64,000 bases of DNA. Source: Neopestalotiopsis rosae (Eukaryota > Ascomycota > Sordariomycetes > Amphisphaeriales > Sporocadaceae). Both the position numbers and the translations under genes were made by a program. The DNA lies in contig JALGAS010000002.1 in NCBI GenBank assembly GCA_023078685.1, positions 4,526,001-4,590,000 on the forward strand, read 5' to 3'. Below the pieces are notes generated by a model. That model was not told the DNA's origin, did not search any database, and saw only the letters and a program-made list of their open reading frames with translations. Each line of letters opens with the position of its first letter. Within the stretch, counting starts at the first letter, position 1. Shown here piece by piece: positions 24,108 to 36,134 of the stretch.

Positions 24108-24866
24108 CTGTATGCTCCTGTGGCCTGTTTGCCAGGGCTTACCATTCGGCGTGCTAGAACTTTGGATGCATGACATACTTTCTATCTCTAGTCTACCTGC
24201 ATCCGATCCCGTGGTGCCGCTTATTCTGGTTTGAATTGAATGAGAAATTGCAATGTGCTTCGGATACAATCTTCGAATATGACAAGTCCAAATGCTGCAA
24301 TGGATACTCGCATGCTATGCTGCATCAAGCACAGGTGGTGGGTGGCACTAACAACAGCAAAGCGGGACGACTTGCAGTTTTGGGTGCCCCATCCACTGAC
24401 TAGCGGCTGGAGGGGGGCCTAAGGCGGAAGCGCTACGGCAATGTCTGCCGGATAGATCCAAAACAGTAAAACGTGCCGTCTTTCAGTTTCTGGCTGAGTA
24501 TAAAGGGTCCGCTTAAGGCAATGCAACGCGAGCTGTTTCCTCATACTAAGCTATAGACCGAGCCTCAACGAGCTTGCATACTCCGTACTACGCCTGCCAC
24601 GTCAAAGACGTAACCCGTTTTGAAGAGCCACGTCCTACATCGCGCTGGGTGCAGTACATAGACCGCCATGCCAGGCCCAGCATTAGTGCCCCAGCGATGT
24701 CCTTACACAGCGAGTAATTCCGCCTTTAAGAGTTGAGAAGGAGAGGCAGTGACGACTTGCCGTATTGAGTTGGGAAGAGTGCAGTATAGTCACGAGAGTA
24801 TACTGCATTCTTTTGACGTCAAACCATATGACAATCGGTGCAATGTATCAATAAGACGATGCTCGT
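24108..24866. other. Intergenic, promoter of the P450
   Basis: No gene is recognised in this 759-bp stretch. The last 100 bp before the start at 24867 are moderately AT-rich. Confidence 0.5.
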
Positions 24867-26609
24867 ATGATTATTTCAATGCTCGCGGCCCTCGTAGACG
24901 ATGGAGTTTCTTTGAATGACCTATGTCACACTTTAGACCGACTACCACTGTTCCAAAGTCTATATCACAAGATGTATGCAACACTGGTACCATTTGTTAC
25001 ACTTGCATGTCTCGTATTCTACTTCCTCTTCCTTCCAATCTACCAGTACTTCAGAGATGAGAAGGGACTTCGGAAATATTCCTCGGTCAACTGGCTCGCA
25101 GGTATCACCAACATTGGTTTCATGTATGAAGCCTTCAAGGGCAGACGCTCCAAGACACTCGCCGAACTACACAAAGAGCACCCGGTGATCCGCATTGGAC
25201 CTAACTCGCTTTCCTTCAAGAGTGTACAAGCAATCAAGGTCAGTCTACTCTTTTGATGTCAGGTCGAAATGGCCCTGTACTCACATGCTATTGTCTAGGA
25301 CATTTATGGTCATGGCACGCCCTGCACGAAAGACTACTTTTACTCGGCACTATCCGGTACTCACTTTCACCTCGCCGACGTGATTGACAAACACGACCAT
25401 GCCCGCAAGCGAAAGAATCTCGCCGCCGCATACGCGATCAAGAATCTCGAGACCTGGGAACACAAGGTGGCCGACAAGGTTCAGCGCTTGATCAAGGCGT
25501 GCGACGCGGCTTGCACTGGGCCCTTGAAAGATGCGACCCCTGAGCCCGAGGATCTCACCTTTGACTACTTCAACTATGCCAACTTCTTTACCGAGGATGC
25601 AATCGTCGACATTGGGCTGTCCGAGAGGCTGGGATTCCTTGACCAAGGGTCTGATGAGTGTGTAGCTGAGCGCATGGACGGCACTCTGTTCCGCGCCAGC
25701 TACCGCAAGTCTCTGCACAATATGGCTACCGCCCAGTCTCGCATCATTTGGGCCTATGACTGGTTCAATTTCAACAAGGTCCTGACTGGGCTAGTTTCCA
25801 AGGACTTTGCACGCATGTGGGAGCTCAACAAAGACTGGGAAGGTATCCTCTACCACCGTGCCAAGAAGCGCCTCACCAGATACCAAGCAGGAGAGAAGCT
25901 CGATGACTTTTTCCAGGTCATCATGGAGGACAAGAATGGGCAAGCGCATAAGCTTCCCTGGGGCGAGATTGTCGCCGAGATCTCCATCATGATGAACGCG
26001 GGCAGCGACACGACGGCCATTGCCATGTCCAACGCAATCTACCTGCTTCTCAAACACCCGCAAGCTCTGAAGAAGCTGCGCGAGGAGATTGATGCCAACC
26101 TGGACGCTGACGAGGTGGTGGCGCCCTATGACAAGGTCAAACATCTTCCGTATCTGCGAGCAGTGATTGACGAGACGCTGCGCATGATGCCGCCCGTCTC
26201 GTTCAACCTTCCCCGGCGCACCCCGGCCGAGGGCATGATGGTGGCCTCAAAGTACATTGCGGGTGACACTTCGGTCAGCATCTCGGCAGAGGTTGCGCAT
26301 CGAGACCCAGACGTGTTTGCCAATCCCGACAGTTTCATTCCTGAGCGGTGGCTCGGCGACAAGGGCAGGGAATTGCAAGCCGGATTCGTGGCATTCAGCG
26401 CGGGAGCACGCGGGTGCATTGGGAGGAATATTACCTACCTAGAACAGACCATGCTGCTGGCGTCGGTGGTGCACCGCTATGAGATGGCTCTTCCCAGCGG
26501 AGAGTGGGAGCCTCTGCAGTTCGAAGGCACCACTACGCACATGAAGGAATTGCCCCTCAAAGTCTGGAGACGTGAAGCGAAAAGTTTGACTGATCATCTG
26601 CTAGACTAG
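24867..26609 (+). CDS. Cytochrome P450 monooxygenase
   Basis: Exons 24867-25238 and 25299-26609 join in phase 0 to 560 residues; the 60-nt intron starts GTCAGT and ends CTAG. An N-terminal membrane anchor (LVPFVTLACLVFYFLFLPIY) places it at the ER, facing the cytosol. P450 marks are complete: I-helix AGSDTTA, K-helix ExxR in DETLRMMPP, the PERF-region FIPERWL, and the haem loop FSAGARGCIGRN with the ligand Cys near residue 497. The protein resembles fungal P450s often labelled benzoate 4-monooxygenase, but substrate cannot be judged from sequence. No flanking biosynthetic backbone gene is present, which argues against a role in an obvious local secondary-metabolite cluster. Confidence 0.92.
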
Positions 26610-27061
26610 GAGTCTGTTACCATAGCGATTGAATAGACAAGAAATTCATGTTCAGAATAGTCATCATTAGAAAACACTGCGGGATATCCGTTGGCAATGA
26701 AGCCCTTTGATGCATCTCATATGTATTCCGTACAAGGTGTTACATCAATGTCTTTGGGTAAGAAGCACAGCAAAGCGCTGTCGCCCATCACGCTGCTCAC
26801 AGTTCGCTAGCGGGGCTTGAATCGCCCAAGCGTCGCATAGCACCAAGTTCGCCGATTTAACCCCGCTATGATTTGACCTAAACGCATCGCCTTCACCATA
26901 AAGCTGAAGGGCTCGACCAAAAGATTCTGGGTGTGCTCGTGCCAAATCCCTTTTTCTTCTTCTCCCATGTGCTACTCGTAACCGAAACTATCAGGGCCCA
27001 GATTGAATAGTCACACGGAGATGGTTTGAAGTAGCAACCTACATTAACCAACATCGGGCTT
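26610..27061. other. Intergenic, 452 bp
   Basis: It lies between the P450 3' end and the start of the next regulator. No gene is recognised. A minus-strand frame covering 26893-27324 runs over the regulator's first exons and is judged spurious. Confidence 0.5.
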
Positions 27062-29392
27062 ATGACGCCTGGGGATGCAACTACTAGAAATCCCCTACGC
27101 TCAGGGGACGGCTGCCAGGTGCGTTCCATTGCGGCGCCAGTCTCCCGAAGTCCCCCACCAACGCTGACATTCTCTCCGCATAAAGCATTGTCGGAAAAGG
27201 TGAGTCGTACGGAATGACAACCTAGGTTCTCCATCATTGTATTATTCGATAGTTGACCATTGACCTTTCTGTCGATGTAGACATTTAAAATGTGAGTTCT
27301 CGATGACTCGTACCTGGTCTCCATCGGCGCTCAGAATAATGCTAATCGATGGTTCACTTGTGCGTACCTAGGCGATGAAGTCAAACCAAGATGTGGCCGA
27401 TGCGTGAAAAAGGACATTGACTGTGTCCGACCGAACAAAATCAGGTTCAAGCATTGGCACCAATCAAGGTGTATGCTGTCCTACTCTTGTGCACGGATGA
27501 TGTGTTGCATATCTCCAACAGCGAAAAGCCAGCTGATTATTGTTCAGACATGCCAATGACGATAGCTTCAGATCCTCTCGATCTGGCTTCCGGAACAATC
27601 AGCCTTGGTGCAGGACAAGTGGCGTACTGCAATTTGTCGATGAAAGCCAGCATATTCCAGCCATCTATGAAGACAGTCCAGAGTCATACGTTGAGGAAGA
27701 TGGAACAGGCACTTCTCCAGCGCCGGAACTAGACAATTTGCACCATTTCTCACCGTCGAAGACGCCAACGCATGCTGAAAGCGGCAGTACTAATCTACTC
27801 GATGTGTCCAATCTCCATGTCCGGGATGTCGAGCTGTCTCTCAATAACGATGGGAATCAGGCGCTGGCAGCGATAAACACGTTGGATCAGATCACGGATA
27901 ATGCGAGACAGACGCACATTTCCCTCAATATTCAAAACGCAATATCTGGGAACACCTCGTGGGAGCCTTTCCAAACTGTTTCGTTTCAAGCCGCTGGACA
28001 CGAAGAACCAGGCACGAGTCCCCTAAGCGGTAGTGGAACAGCCATGTCAGTGATCGCTGGACTAGATCACCCTACAAGTGAGCCCGTGAACTCTTCAGAC
28101 CTTTGGTTTGAGCTACCCGTATTTCCACTCCAAGATCCCACAGAAGCCAAGCTGTTCCGCCTATGGATTGAACATGGTGCTCGTCGCTTCGATATGTGCG
28201 ATGTTAGTCGTCATTTCGCTATTATTCTGCCGGTCAGAGCGATGTCCTGCAAACCACTAGTCAATGCATTGTTTGCCCTCAGTGCAAAATTTGCCAGCGA
28301 CGTCGACGACTACATCGCAGCCAAGTACTATCAAAGGTGCCTAAATAGTTTGGTCCCCATGCTTGACCAACCAGCCGCGCTTGCCAATGAAGATCTGTTT
28401 GCTGCGGTGGTACTGCTGAGATCATTTGAAGAGCTCGAAGGTAGGCTTCTCTCGATTCCCAGTTTTCTGTGATCAACCAACATTCGCGGCATCAGCTGAA
28501 ACTCCACACAGTACCTTTGTACGGCCATTATGGCGAAACACATCTACTGGGAACTCACCTGTTCATCGATGCATCCCGGTCCGGCTCGATTGAAGAATCG
28601 ACGTTATCCGACCCTAGCAATCTCTTCAACTCATTTGAGTTCAACGGCCTGCGTGGCGCTGCCTTTCTTGTGGCATTACGCCAGGAGCTCTTCATAGCTC
28701 TGGTATCGCAGCGCCCAGTGCTACCTGCATTCTCTCTGCTTAGATTCAATCGATCGCTCGAGGGACCGACCGACGATTACACCTGGGCAAATCGGATCAT
28801 GCCTTTCGCTGTTGATGTTCTCGACTTTTGTTACGGTCAAACTACCACTAGTAGTATCGAGTCTGCGATCCGGTTCGATGAGCTCACTGCGTATGCAGAA
28901 CAATGGTTCAATAGAAAGCCTGCGACTTTCAACCCCATCTATGTTGAAGAAACATTTGGAGACAAAGAAGGGTCCGGAGAACGGACTAGATGCTTGTATC
29001 CAACAATCTGGCTGCTCAATGATGCCGTAGCGACAGGACTGCAAAACTACTACCTCGTTCGGATACTTTTGCTCGCCTACAATCCACACATGCCTCGGAC
29101 GGGGCCGACTCGAAAGATGTTTCTCAACACAGAAAACGAGGAGATGCGAAAACATACTAGGACGCTTGTCGGAATTGCGAAGGGGAACCCCGCGTGCGTG
29201 CCACTCTCGGTCTGGGCGGCTGTGGGTATTGCGTTGGCCGGAGATAGATTTGAAGACCGTGCCGACCAGGAGGAACTCATGCGATTCTTGAGTGATGCCC
29301 AAGCACTGTCCATGTGGGATACGAAGTCGAGCAGAGTACATCTCGCCGAGGCATGGGGCTGGGATCAGGATGCCATAACTAGACGTTCTTGA
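27062..29392 (+). CDS. Zn2Cys6 transcription factor (Fungal_trans_2 type) with microexons in the zinc cluster
   Basis: The DNA-binding domain is assembled from four exons: 27062-27118, 27186-27199 (14 nt), 27281-27291 (11 nt) and 27372-27468. Exons 27548-28440 and 28512-29392 follow, for 650 residues in one frame. The spliced N-terminus reads GDGC-Q|HC-RKR|HLK-C|DEVKPRCGRCVKKDIDC, a complete CxxCx6Cx5-9CxxCx6C cluster that exists only after splicing. Each intron (67, 81, 80, 79 and 71 nt) has GT..AG ends. The basic patch KIRFKHWHQSR follows. The C-terminal half, from ELPVFPLQDPTEAKLFRLWI, matches the Fungal_trans_2 domain. It is a nuclear DNA-binding regulator. The target is unknown; the upstream P450 on the same strand is one candidate. 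Confidence 0.85.
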
Positions 29393-32300
29393 CGAGATTG
29401 ACATCTTACATAGGAGTACCTCGAGATAAACCAGCATAGCATACATGCCACCAGATGATGAACCATCTTTCATCTTGTGTGTGCACTTTATCCGAAGTCG
29501 GCATCGTCTCCTCTGTGATTTCCTGCCCAACCACTATATGACATCCGCCTCAACGAGGACAGCCCGTGAAGCCTGCATGCATGAAGCATGTCTCCTAGCC
29601 AGTGAGATCTGAAGAAGAGCTTCATACGTAAAAGGAATCTGCCATCTGGGATGTGATAGGTCTCGATAGAAGGTAATGTGTTTAGGAGTCTAGAGCCAGG
29701 TGCCGTCTAGGGTTAGTTTATGTCGTGTTCATAGTGTCGAGGGTTAGTCACAGAACAGAGTTATCTTTGCCGTCTGGCGTGTAGAAGAGAAAAGGTTATC
29801 CACTAGCCTTACACTAAACATTTCATAATCCGATACGGCCACGGTATCTTTGTCAAGCCCAACATCCAAGATACTGACGTGCCACCAGGATACTACACCA
29901 GTCAGGAAAGGGCCTCACGGACCCAGGATGCGGCAATCAGAAATCAAACATCAGGATTTGCGTTTGGCCAGTTAGCTCCAGTCTTTGAAGACATTATTGG
30001 AGTCACGAAGAATCAAAAGGTCTCGGCATACGTCCGTTCACGCCACTATGGCACGTATAATTTCAGTATGTTGTGGAAGGGTTAGATAGGGGTATGCTTT
30101 TTGGACAAGAACACAGCCTGATGCAGTAAAGACACACATGAAAATTACAACCAAGAATCATTCATGTCATCCGGTCAGGCTGTATTTCTACGCAATCGAG
30201 ACTTGACATCACAATCCGGCACATTTTGACCTAAATGCTCCACAATGGCATAGCATACGCTATTTACAGAACAGAGATATAAGGGACAAAGAGGTAGGTA
30301 GTTATTGCCTCCCATATCCTAGGAAGCTGAAAATCTCACAGCCATAGTTGGAATCACAATAGCATTACGTGAAGTGAACTCGCAGTCCTGTGCCCGTATA
30401 GGTCCTGAAACGCGTAGATCTTCTCCCTGACCGCCCTACATCTGTATCAAGAATAAGAAACTATTCTGGGGATAGGGGAGTGGGTCACAATCTGGGATGA
30501 AATAATGTCCGGGCGCAAGGCATCTTAGTATCTGCAAGTCAGAAGCAATCATGATTGTTTGAGTGATGGTGTGTGGATTGCTGCCTGATGGATATTCGGC
30601 GTGTGTGTGACAAAAGCAGATGCGGCAGACAGTGAAAGAGCATGAATCGGCATGACCGGTCACAGACACAGTCCTTCTACTTTCGCATACTCACTGTTTA
30701 GATAGCAGTCAATTGCAGGGGTATGCCATGGAAGGCATCCGCCAGCCTCAGTAAGTGTGCAACGTAGATTGTATCGGGCTTTGAATCGATCCTCGCGACT
30801 CCAAATCCTAACGAGAGCGCCATGCAGAAGCAGATATTTTCGATTGGCGACATCTCCTAGACGAGGTGCAAAACTACGTAGGTCCCCACGCTAATCCTTT
30901 ATACACTTTGCCATCGAACAGAAACTTCAACGCACTCGAGAGCGTATGTGGCTGGCAGAATCGTGCGATACAGACGTCATGCCGGTGATTGGCAACGGGC
31001 GATATCAACGGTTGATGGACAATGGCGCACATGCCCCCATATGCTGCCCCGCGGCAATCTCATGGATTCCTTGCAAAGCATGCAAGCACAAGCGGTTTGG
31101 GGAATTGAAACGAAGGATCGGCATTAATTGGATCTGCAGCACACATGAGCCACCAGGCTGACCCAGAAATCAGGGACGTCCCTGGTTTGCTTGGACTCGA
31201 CCCCAGAGGCCAGCCGCTCCTTCGGGACGCGCCGCAGTGGAGCTCCCATGGGTTCAGACGGGCTCACTTTACGCACGAGATACCATGGTTCACAATGGTA
31301 ATTGGCTGCGCCAGCCTCGCAAGCTCGCTTGCTGCTGCAGGGATTCGCCAGATCCTACGATTACGATCTATTCCTGGTGGGACTGCAGATTCCAGTACCG
31401 TCATTGGTGCAACCGTTTCTGCGGGCGGTCCTCTACGGCCTTGTATTTGCTTGAACAATTGCGGGGGTGGGTTTGCTTATTCCAGGGAACCCAGTCGATA
31501 TAATCTCCTGGCTTCTGATCCTCTTTCATCTGTTCTGTGGATGTTTGCTTTTACGCCCCTTCTATTCTGATCATTATGCAAATCTCAGATATTGGGGGCG
31601 GACGATTTCTTGGTGAGAATCCGGGAGTCTCCACTTCTGCTATCAAAGAGCGATGACAATCGAAGGAGTATAGGTACTATCCTCTTGAAGATGACAAAGC
31701 TCACAAATGAATCACGTCAACAGGATGATTTGGAGCCTCTCTGATAGACAGAAACTTAGTGTCGTGTGAGCATGTCGTGTAGTGTTTGCCTGCCTGGTTT
31801 CGGCTTTTGATAGAGGTCGTTGCATCTGGACTCGGTCTTTGCATCTAAAATTATTTGACCCGGTAAACTAGTCGAGTAACCATGTCGATCATCTCGGGAC
31901 TTAATCTAGTTGATCGTCGATCCCGCCCAGGGATTACTGAGTGAGGCAATCCGGGGTGGGCCGGGAATAAGCTCTTTTCGACTACTTGTGTAAACGTCAA
32001 CCAACATCGCCAATCGCATGCCATCCGACTTCTTGAAATCATTGGAGTCGCAACATGAAGGCTATTGCCAATGACTTCAGTTTCTGGCAGCCACACTCAT
32101 CAGCTACCATGCTCGCCACACTCGTCAAACAGACTTGCCAGCATCAGCCTCTTGGATTTGCAAGGGCAGTCCCAGTATACATGACAACTCAAACTCTTAT
32201 TTGACAAGGGATCTGTTCTTGCATCGTGAAGTTGGAGCCAGAGTAGATCATGACCGGTATAGGAAAGTCAATCAATGCCTAAAGAGACGACCCGAGTGAC

Positions 32301-32670
32301 TGGTAGTGATAGGCTGTCAAGACCTGATACCACCTTGTCTCCAGCTCTATTCTACTCCTCGAGTCTGGCCATGGTGTAAGACCTAGCACGGCTTTGTCGA
32401 CATGTAGTGCAACATGCTTGGGCATCAACCTCCTTACAGCTTGAAATGAGTGTCAGGATCATTGTGAGGCAAATCGTCTCCCTCGAAGGACCCTGCAATG
32501 CAAGACAAACCTCGAGCCGAAGCTGTAGAGACAAAGACTGAAGAGATCTATAAAGACACCAGACAAAGCGCTCTTTGTTCTATCGAGTCCAACAACAATA
32601 CTCATTCCATCAACCAAAGCCACTTGAATCTCTTTCTTCTCTTTTCATTATCATCATCACCAACAACAAG
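29393..32670. other. Gene-poor stretch, about 3.3 kb
   Basis: No gene is recognised. Short frames at 29879-30085, 30946-31161 and 31145-31570 lack family motifs, and the last two overlap in different frames. No terminal repeats, transposase remains or RNA genes were seen. The last 200 bp are the aquaporin promoter and leader. Confidence 0.55.
32549..32554 (+). promoter_or_regulatory. TATA box candidate
   Basis: TATAAA lies 116 bp ahead of the aquaporin ATG at 32671. It is followed by a CA- and CT-rich leader with no upstream ATG, a layout usual for well-expressed fungal genes. Confidence 0.45.
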
Positions 32671-33944
32671 ATGTCATTCCCCTTTGGCGATGGCACTCAC
32701 GGGGGTCTCCGAGCTGATGCCCCTCACACCAAGCCCCCCAACAGTCGCCAAAGCTCTGTCCGGTATGCCGACACTCCAACCGTAATCGGTCAAAAGCACC
32801 AGAACGAGGACGACACTGCTATCCACGACTATGGCGGCGATCTTGAGCGCGGCCTTGGCTCGATCGACACAAATGGCGAGCACCGAACATCTCAGGAAGC
32901 CATCAATGGCAAGTCAGGAGCGGGGACCAGCGGTGCTCGGCGTCCGTCCATGTTCAACCGCACTTTCACGCAGCAGATTCGTAATGCGGGCATGGACGAG
33001 GGCCTGAACTTCAAGGACCTATCCAAGGAAGATAAGCGGCAAGTCATGATGCTTCCATTCGCTTACCTCATGGATACGAGTTTCAAAGATGGTCAGTATA
33101 ATTCCAATCAAAGTCAATCAGCCATGTGACTAACAACAAATAGATGCCGTTGCTGCTCTTGGAGAATTTGTGGGAACTACAATGTTCCTCTTCTTCGCCT
33201 TTGTCGGCACTGGAGTTGCCAACATCCCCAAGGGCACTGGTGCCGACAATTCCACCACGACAGGATCTACCGGATTCGATGTTGGAGTACAGACATACAT
33301 CGCACTTTGCTTCGGGTTCTCTCTCATGGTCAATGCTTGGGTCTTCTACCGTATCTCTGGAGGACTGTTCAACCCTGCTGTGAGTCAACTTGAGCGACAA
33401 AGAAAATGAGACATTTCCATGACTGAGACTAACCACCGGAATGCAGGTCACGCTAGCCCTTGTTCTCATTCGCGCCATCTCACCACTGCGCGGCGTCTTT
33501 GTCTTCGCCGCCCAGTGCGCTGGCGGTATCGCCGCAGCCGGACTAGCTGCTTGCATGTTCCCGACCGCGCTCAACGTCAGCACGACCTTGGCTCCCGGCG
33601 TCAATCTCGCCCAGGGCTGCTTCATCGAAGCCATCCTGACCTTTGAGCTCGTCTTTACCATTTTCATGCTAGCGGCCGAGAAGCACCGAGCCACCTTTGT
33701 CGCCCCCGTCGGTATTGGTCTGGCCCTCTTCATTGCCGAGCTGGGCGGTGTCTACTACACGGGCGGCAGTCTCAACCCGGCGCGCAGTCTGGGGCCCTGC
33801 GTCATTGCGGGCAAGTTCCAGCCCGAGCACTGGATCTACTGGGTCGGCCCCATCATTGGCACCCTTGTTGCCACTGGCTTCTACAAGATCATCAAGCTGT
33901 TCCAGTACGAGAACGTCAACCCCGGACAGGACTCTCACGAGTAA
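32671..33944 (+). CDS. Aquaporin / aquaglyceroporin (MIP family)
   Basis: Exons 32671-33091, 33144-33379 and 33447-33944 join to 384 residues. The start is the ATG in ACAAGATGTCATTC. A 145-residue polar cytosolic N-terminus precedes the channel, longer than in most aquaporins but usual for fungal ones. The channel has six hydrophobic segments, and both half-helices carry NPA boxes: LFNPA|VTLAL, split by the second intron exactly after NPA, and GGSLNPARSLGP. Other marks are ALGEFVGTTMFLFFAFVGTG and the C-terminal HWIYWVGPIIGTLVATGFYK. Pore residues in the second loop (NPARSLGP rather than the NPARD of glycerol facilitators) favour a water-type pore, with that part inferred. Located in the plasma membrane or an internal membrane. 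Confidence 0.93.
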
Positions 33945-34360
33945 AATCCTATTACACTCACTGATTGGGATTGATGATCGACAACGGCTGTTGCATTCAT
34001 TGACTGCTCAAGTCGTGGCGACGATGAATCGTTGCCGGCAAATCATGTGATCAGGATATGCAGAGGAGATCTGCCTGGAGAGTAAATGCGAGCGATATAT
34101 GGAAATCGCATCCGAAAGTCACTCGATGATGTTGCGACAGTAAATGGGAAAGAAAACTACAAAAGGAGAAACAAAAAAAAAAAAAAGCAGAATGCACCAC
34201 GAGATAATAATCCAGTATCTTTAGCTTAGACTTATATCTGTCCCAAATCCCCAAGAAAAATTACCTACTACAACCAACGCCGCACATTTCTCGGAAGCAT
34301 TGAGTTCTTAATTACATAGCTCTACCTACTGTAGCGTGGTGCGCAATCGTGATGTTTTTC
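33945..34360. other. Convergent intergenic region
   Basis: The region lies between the aquaporin and the minus-strand kinase-like gene. It contains a 15-base A run at about 34172-34186. No gene is recognised. Confidence 0.55.
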
Positions 34361-35845
34361 TCAGGCTTTGTGTCTTTTGGCAATCATTTCTTGGATAATA
34401 TCATCCTCTATTTTTTGAGCAATTGCATCCGACCATTCGGGAAAATCATTATCAACGCCTTCTCTGACCCAGCCAGTATAAGGATCATCATCTCGAATTA
34501 GGCCGAAGTACTCCGTGAATTCTTTTCGAATATGTGCCGGAATGTTGGTCCCATTTGCCAAATGCCTTTGCTGAGACTCATAAATCAGCTCGTTGGCCTT
34601 CAGCAATTTGATCTGAGATGAAGACCGCTGGACAGAGGGTCCCATGCACGATTTAAGCTTCAAATAAAACGACAAGTGCTGATTTGCGGTACCGAGATAG
34701 GTATCCTGGAGGCTCAACTCATATGATGGTGGGTAGAATCCAGCAAGCTCCCAGTCTATGATGCCGGCTAGATGATGCTCGATTTGACCATCTGTTGAAG
34801 TTTGTTGTTGAAATATCAGATTGCGAGGGGTAAGATCGTTGTGGCAAAGAACGGCTTCGTCCGCCCATTGATTCATCTCCACATTTTCGATAGTCAATGA
34901 TCCAAGATCGTCAAAAGTGGATTCGATACAAACGCCTTCCGTTTCAGTGCTTGGCTTAACGGAACAGAATTGCTTCTTCAACTTCCGGCGCTGCATGAAC
35001 GATGCTAATAAAGCTGGGCCACTGTCAACTAATCCAGTGTGAGGGCCTCCAAAAACACCAAGCCGTGGAACAATATCTATCATCTCCGCGTCTGCATTAG
35101 ATAACATTTCTTCCGTGAACATAGAGCGTACATCGCTCGGTCGGATGGTATGCAACTTCTGGAGTGCTTCGAAAAGCTCGAGAATAATCGAATCTTGAGC
35201 GTTGACGCTCAATTTTGACCAGACATCTTGTAGTGTCTGCCCCCAAATGAATTGTGTGACTGAGAAGTGTAGTGTCCTTCCGCAAGAGTCAGTGACCTTT
35301 CCGATGTCGTGGACCTTCGGAACTAGGTCGGAAAGGACTCTCGCTGCAGCTTGCTGCAGAATGGCAATCGCTTCAAAAGACTTTGAGTCTCTGGTCATAA
35401 GTTCAAGTCGAACTGTTTTGGCCGCCGATTTGAGTTGGATACCATTGGGAAAGTCTGCTCTAAAAACACATTTTTGTCGATTCTGAAGTATTATTGTGAC
35501 TGTCGGTTGATGCTGGTCGAATAGCTGGCTGAGAAGTTGCTCGTCAGGAGCAATCATTTCGGCATCCATGTCGACTTCCGGGGGGGTCAGAACTGCTGGG
35601 TTGTAGGCAACTGCAATGCCAAGTGCAAGTTCTGATGTTTTGAAGCAGATTTGAGAGATACGCCATAAAGGACAGAAACCAGGCCTTTGAATAAGACCAG
35701 TGAGGCCGAAGGACTCACCTGTCTTTGAGATTGGCAGATAGAAATAGATTAAGGAAAAAACATCAGCCCTAGCAGTGTTTCGGATGAGAGACTTGGAGAC
35801 AAAGGAGAGCACTTCTATGCTACGGATCTGCAAGCAGATCTCCAC
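34361..35845 (-). CDS. Aminoglycoside-phosphotransferase-like (APH) protein kinase-fold protein
   Basis: The single open frame encodes 494 residues. Similarity to the fungal APH/ChoK-fold group begins around TVTIILQNRQKCVFRADFPN. The catalytic loop is LCHNDLTPRNLIF (HxDxxxxN), and the metal-binding segment is AGIIDWELAGFYPPSYE. The glycine loop is not well conserved. The first 92 residues have no visible family match, so translation may really begin at the internal ATG at 35569 (MDAEMIAPDEQLL), or the upstream part may be a separate domain or UTR. Bacterial relatives phosphorylate antibiotics; fungal members are mostly uncharacterised small-molecule kinases, so no substrate is claimed. It is divergent from the small gene at 36135. 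Confidence 0.75.
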   Translation of the reverse strand: MEICLQIRSIEVLSFVSKSLIRNTARADVFSLIYFYLPISKTGESFGLTGLIQRPGFCPLWRISQICFKTSELALGIAVAYNPAVLTPPEVDMDAEMIAPDEQLLSQLFDQHQPTVTIILQNRQKCVFRADFPNGIQLKSAAKTVRLELMTRDSKSFEAIAILQQAAARVLSDLVPKVHDIGKVTDSCGRTLHFSVTQFIWGQTLQDVWSKLSVNAQDSIILELFEALQKLHTIRPSDVRSMFTEEMLSNADAEMIDIVPRLGVFGGPHTGLVDSGPALLASFMQRRKLKKQFCSVKPSTETEGVCIESTFDDLGSLTIENVEMNQWADEAVLCHNDLTPRNLIFQQQTSTDGQIEHHLAGIIDWELAGFYPPSYELSLQDTYLGTANQHLSFYLKLKSCMGPSVQRSSSQIKLLKANELIYESQQRHLANGTNIPAHIRKEFTEYFGLIRDDDPYTGWVREGVDNDFPEWSDAIAQKIEDDIIQEMIAKRHKA

Positions 35846-36134
35846 CTTCGGCGCTTTGCATCAATGGAATTGTATTCTCCAAACAAGAATCAGTGCACAA
35901 AGGCGAACATTAATCTTTGTACTGGTTTTACAATTATTTTGTGTTGACCGTCTCATATGAGAGCACTAGGAGGTCAAGTTTGCAAAAGCTTCAACGTCGA
36001 TATAATACAGGTATCTCTCGGTGTTGCCAGGTCTACCATTGGTTTTCTCCAAGCAACATTCGAACAGATCTTCGATTCACAAACAAATCAAAAGCAACAC
36101 ATTAGGTTGAACTTGATAGCAACTTTCTACCAAA

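Noticed and set aside
26893..27324. A 143-codon minus-strand frame
   Set aside because: It overlaps the zinc-cluster exons of the plus-strand regulator, which have clear family motifs, and it shows no motif of its own.
24867..29392. P450 plus Zn2Cys6 regulator as a secondary-metabolite cluster
   Set aside because: No polyketide synthase, peptide synthetase, terpene synthase or prenyltransferase is present nearby.
30946..31570. Two overlapping frames of 71 and 141 codons
   Set aside because: They lie in different frames, have no motif or plausible splice partner, and show irregular composition.
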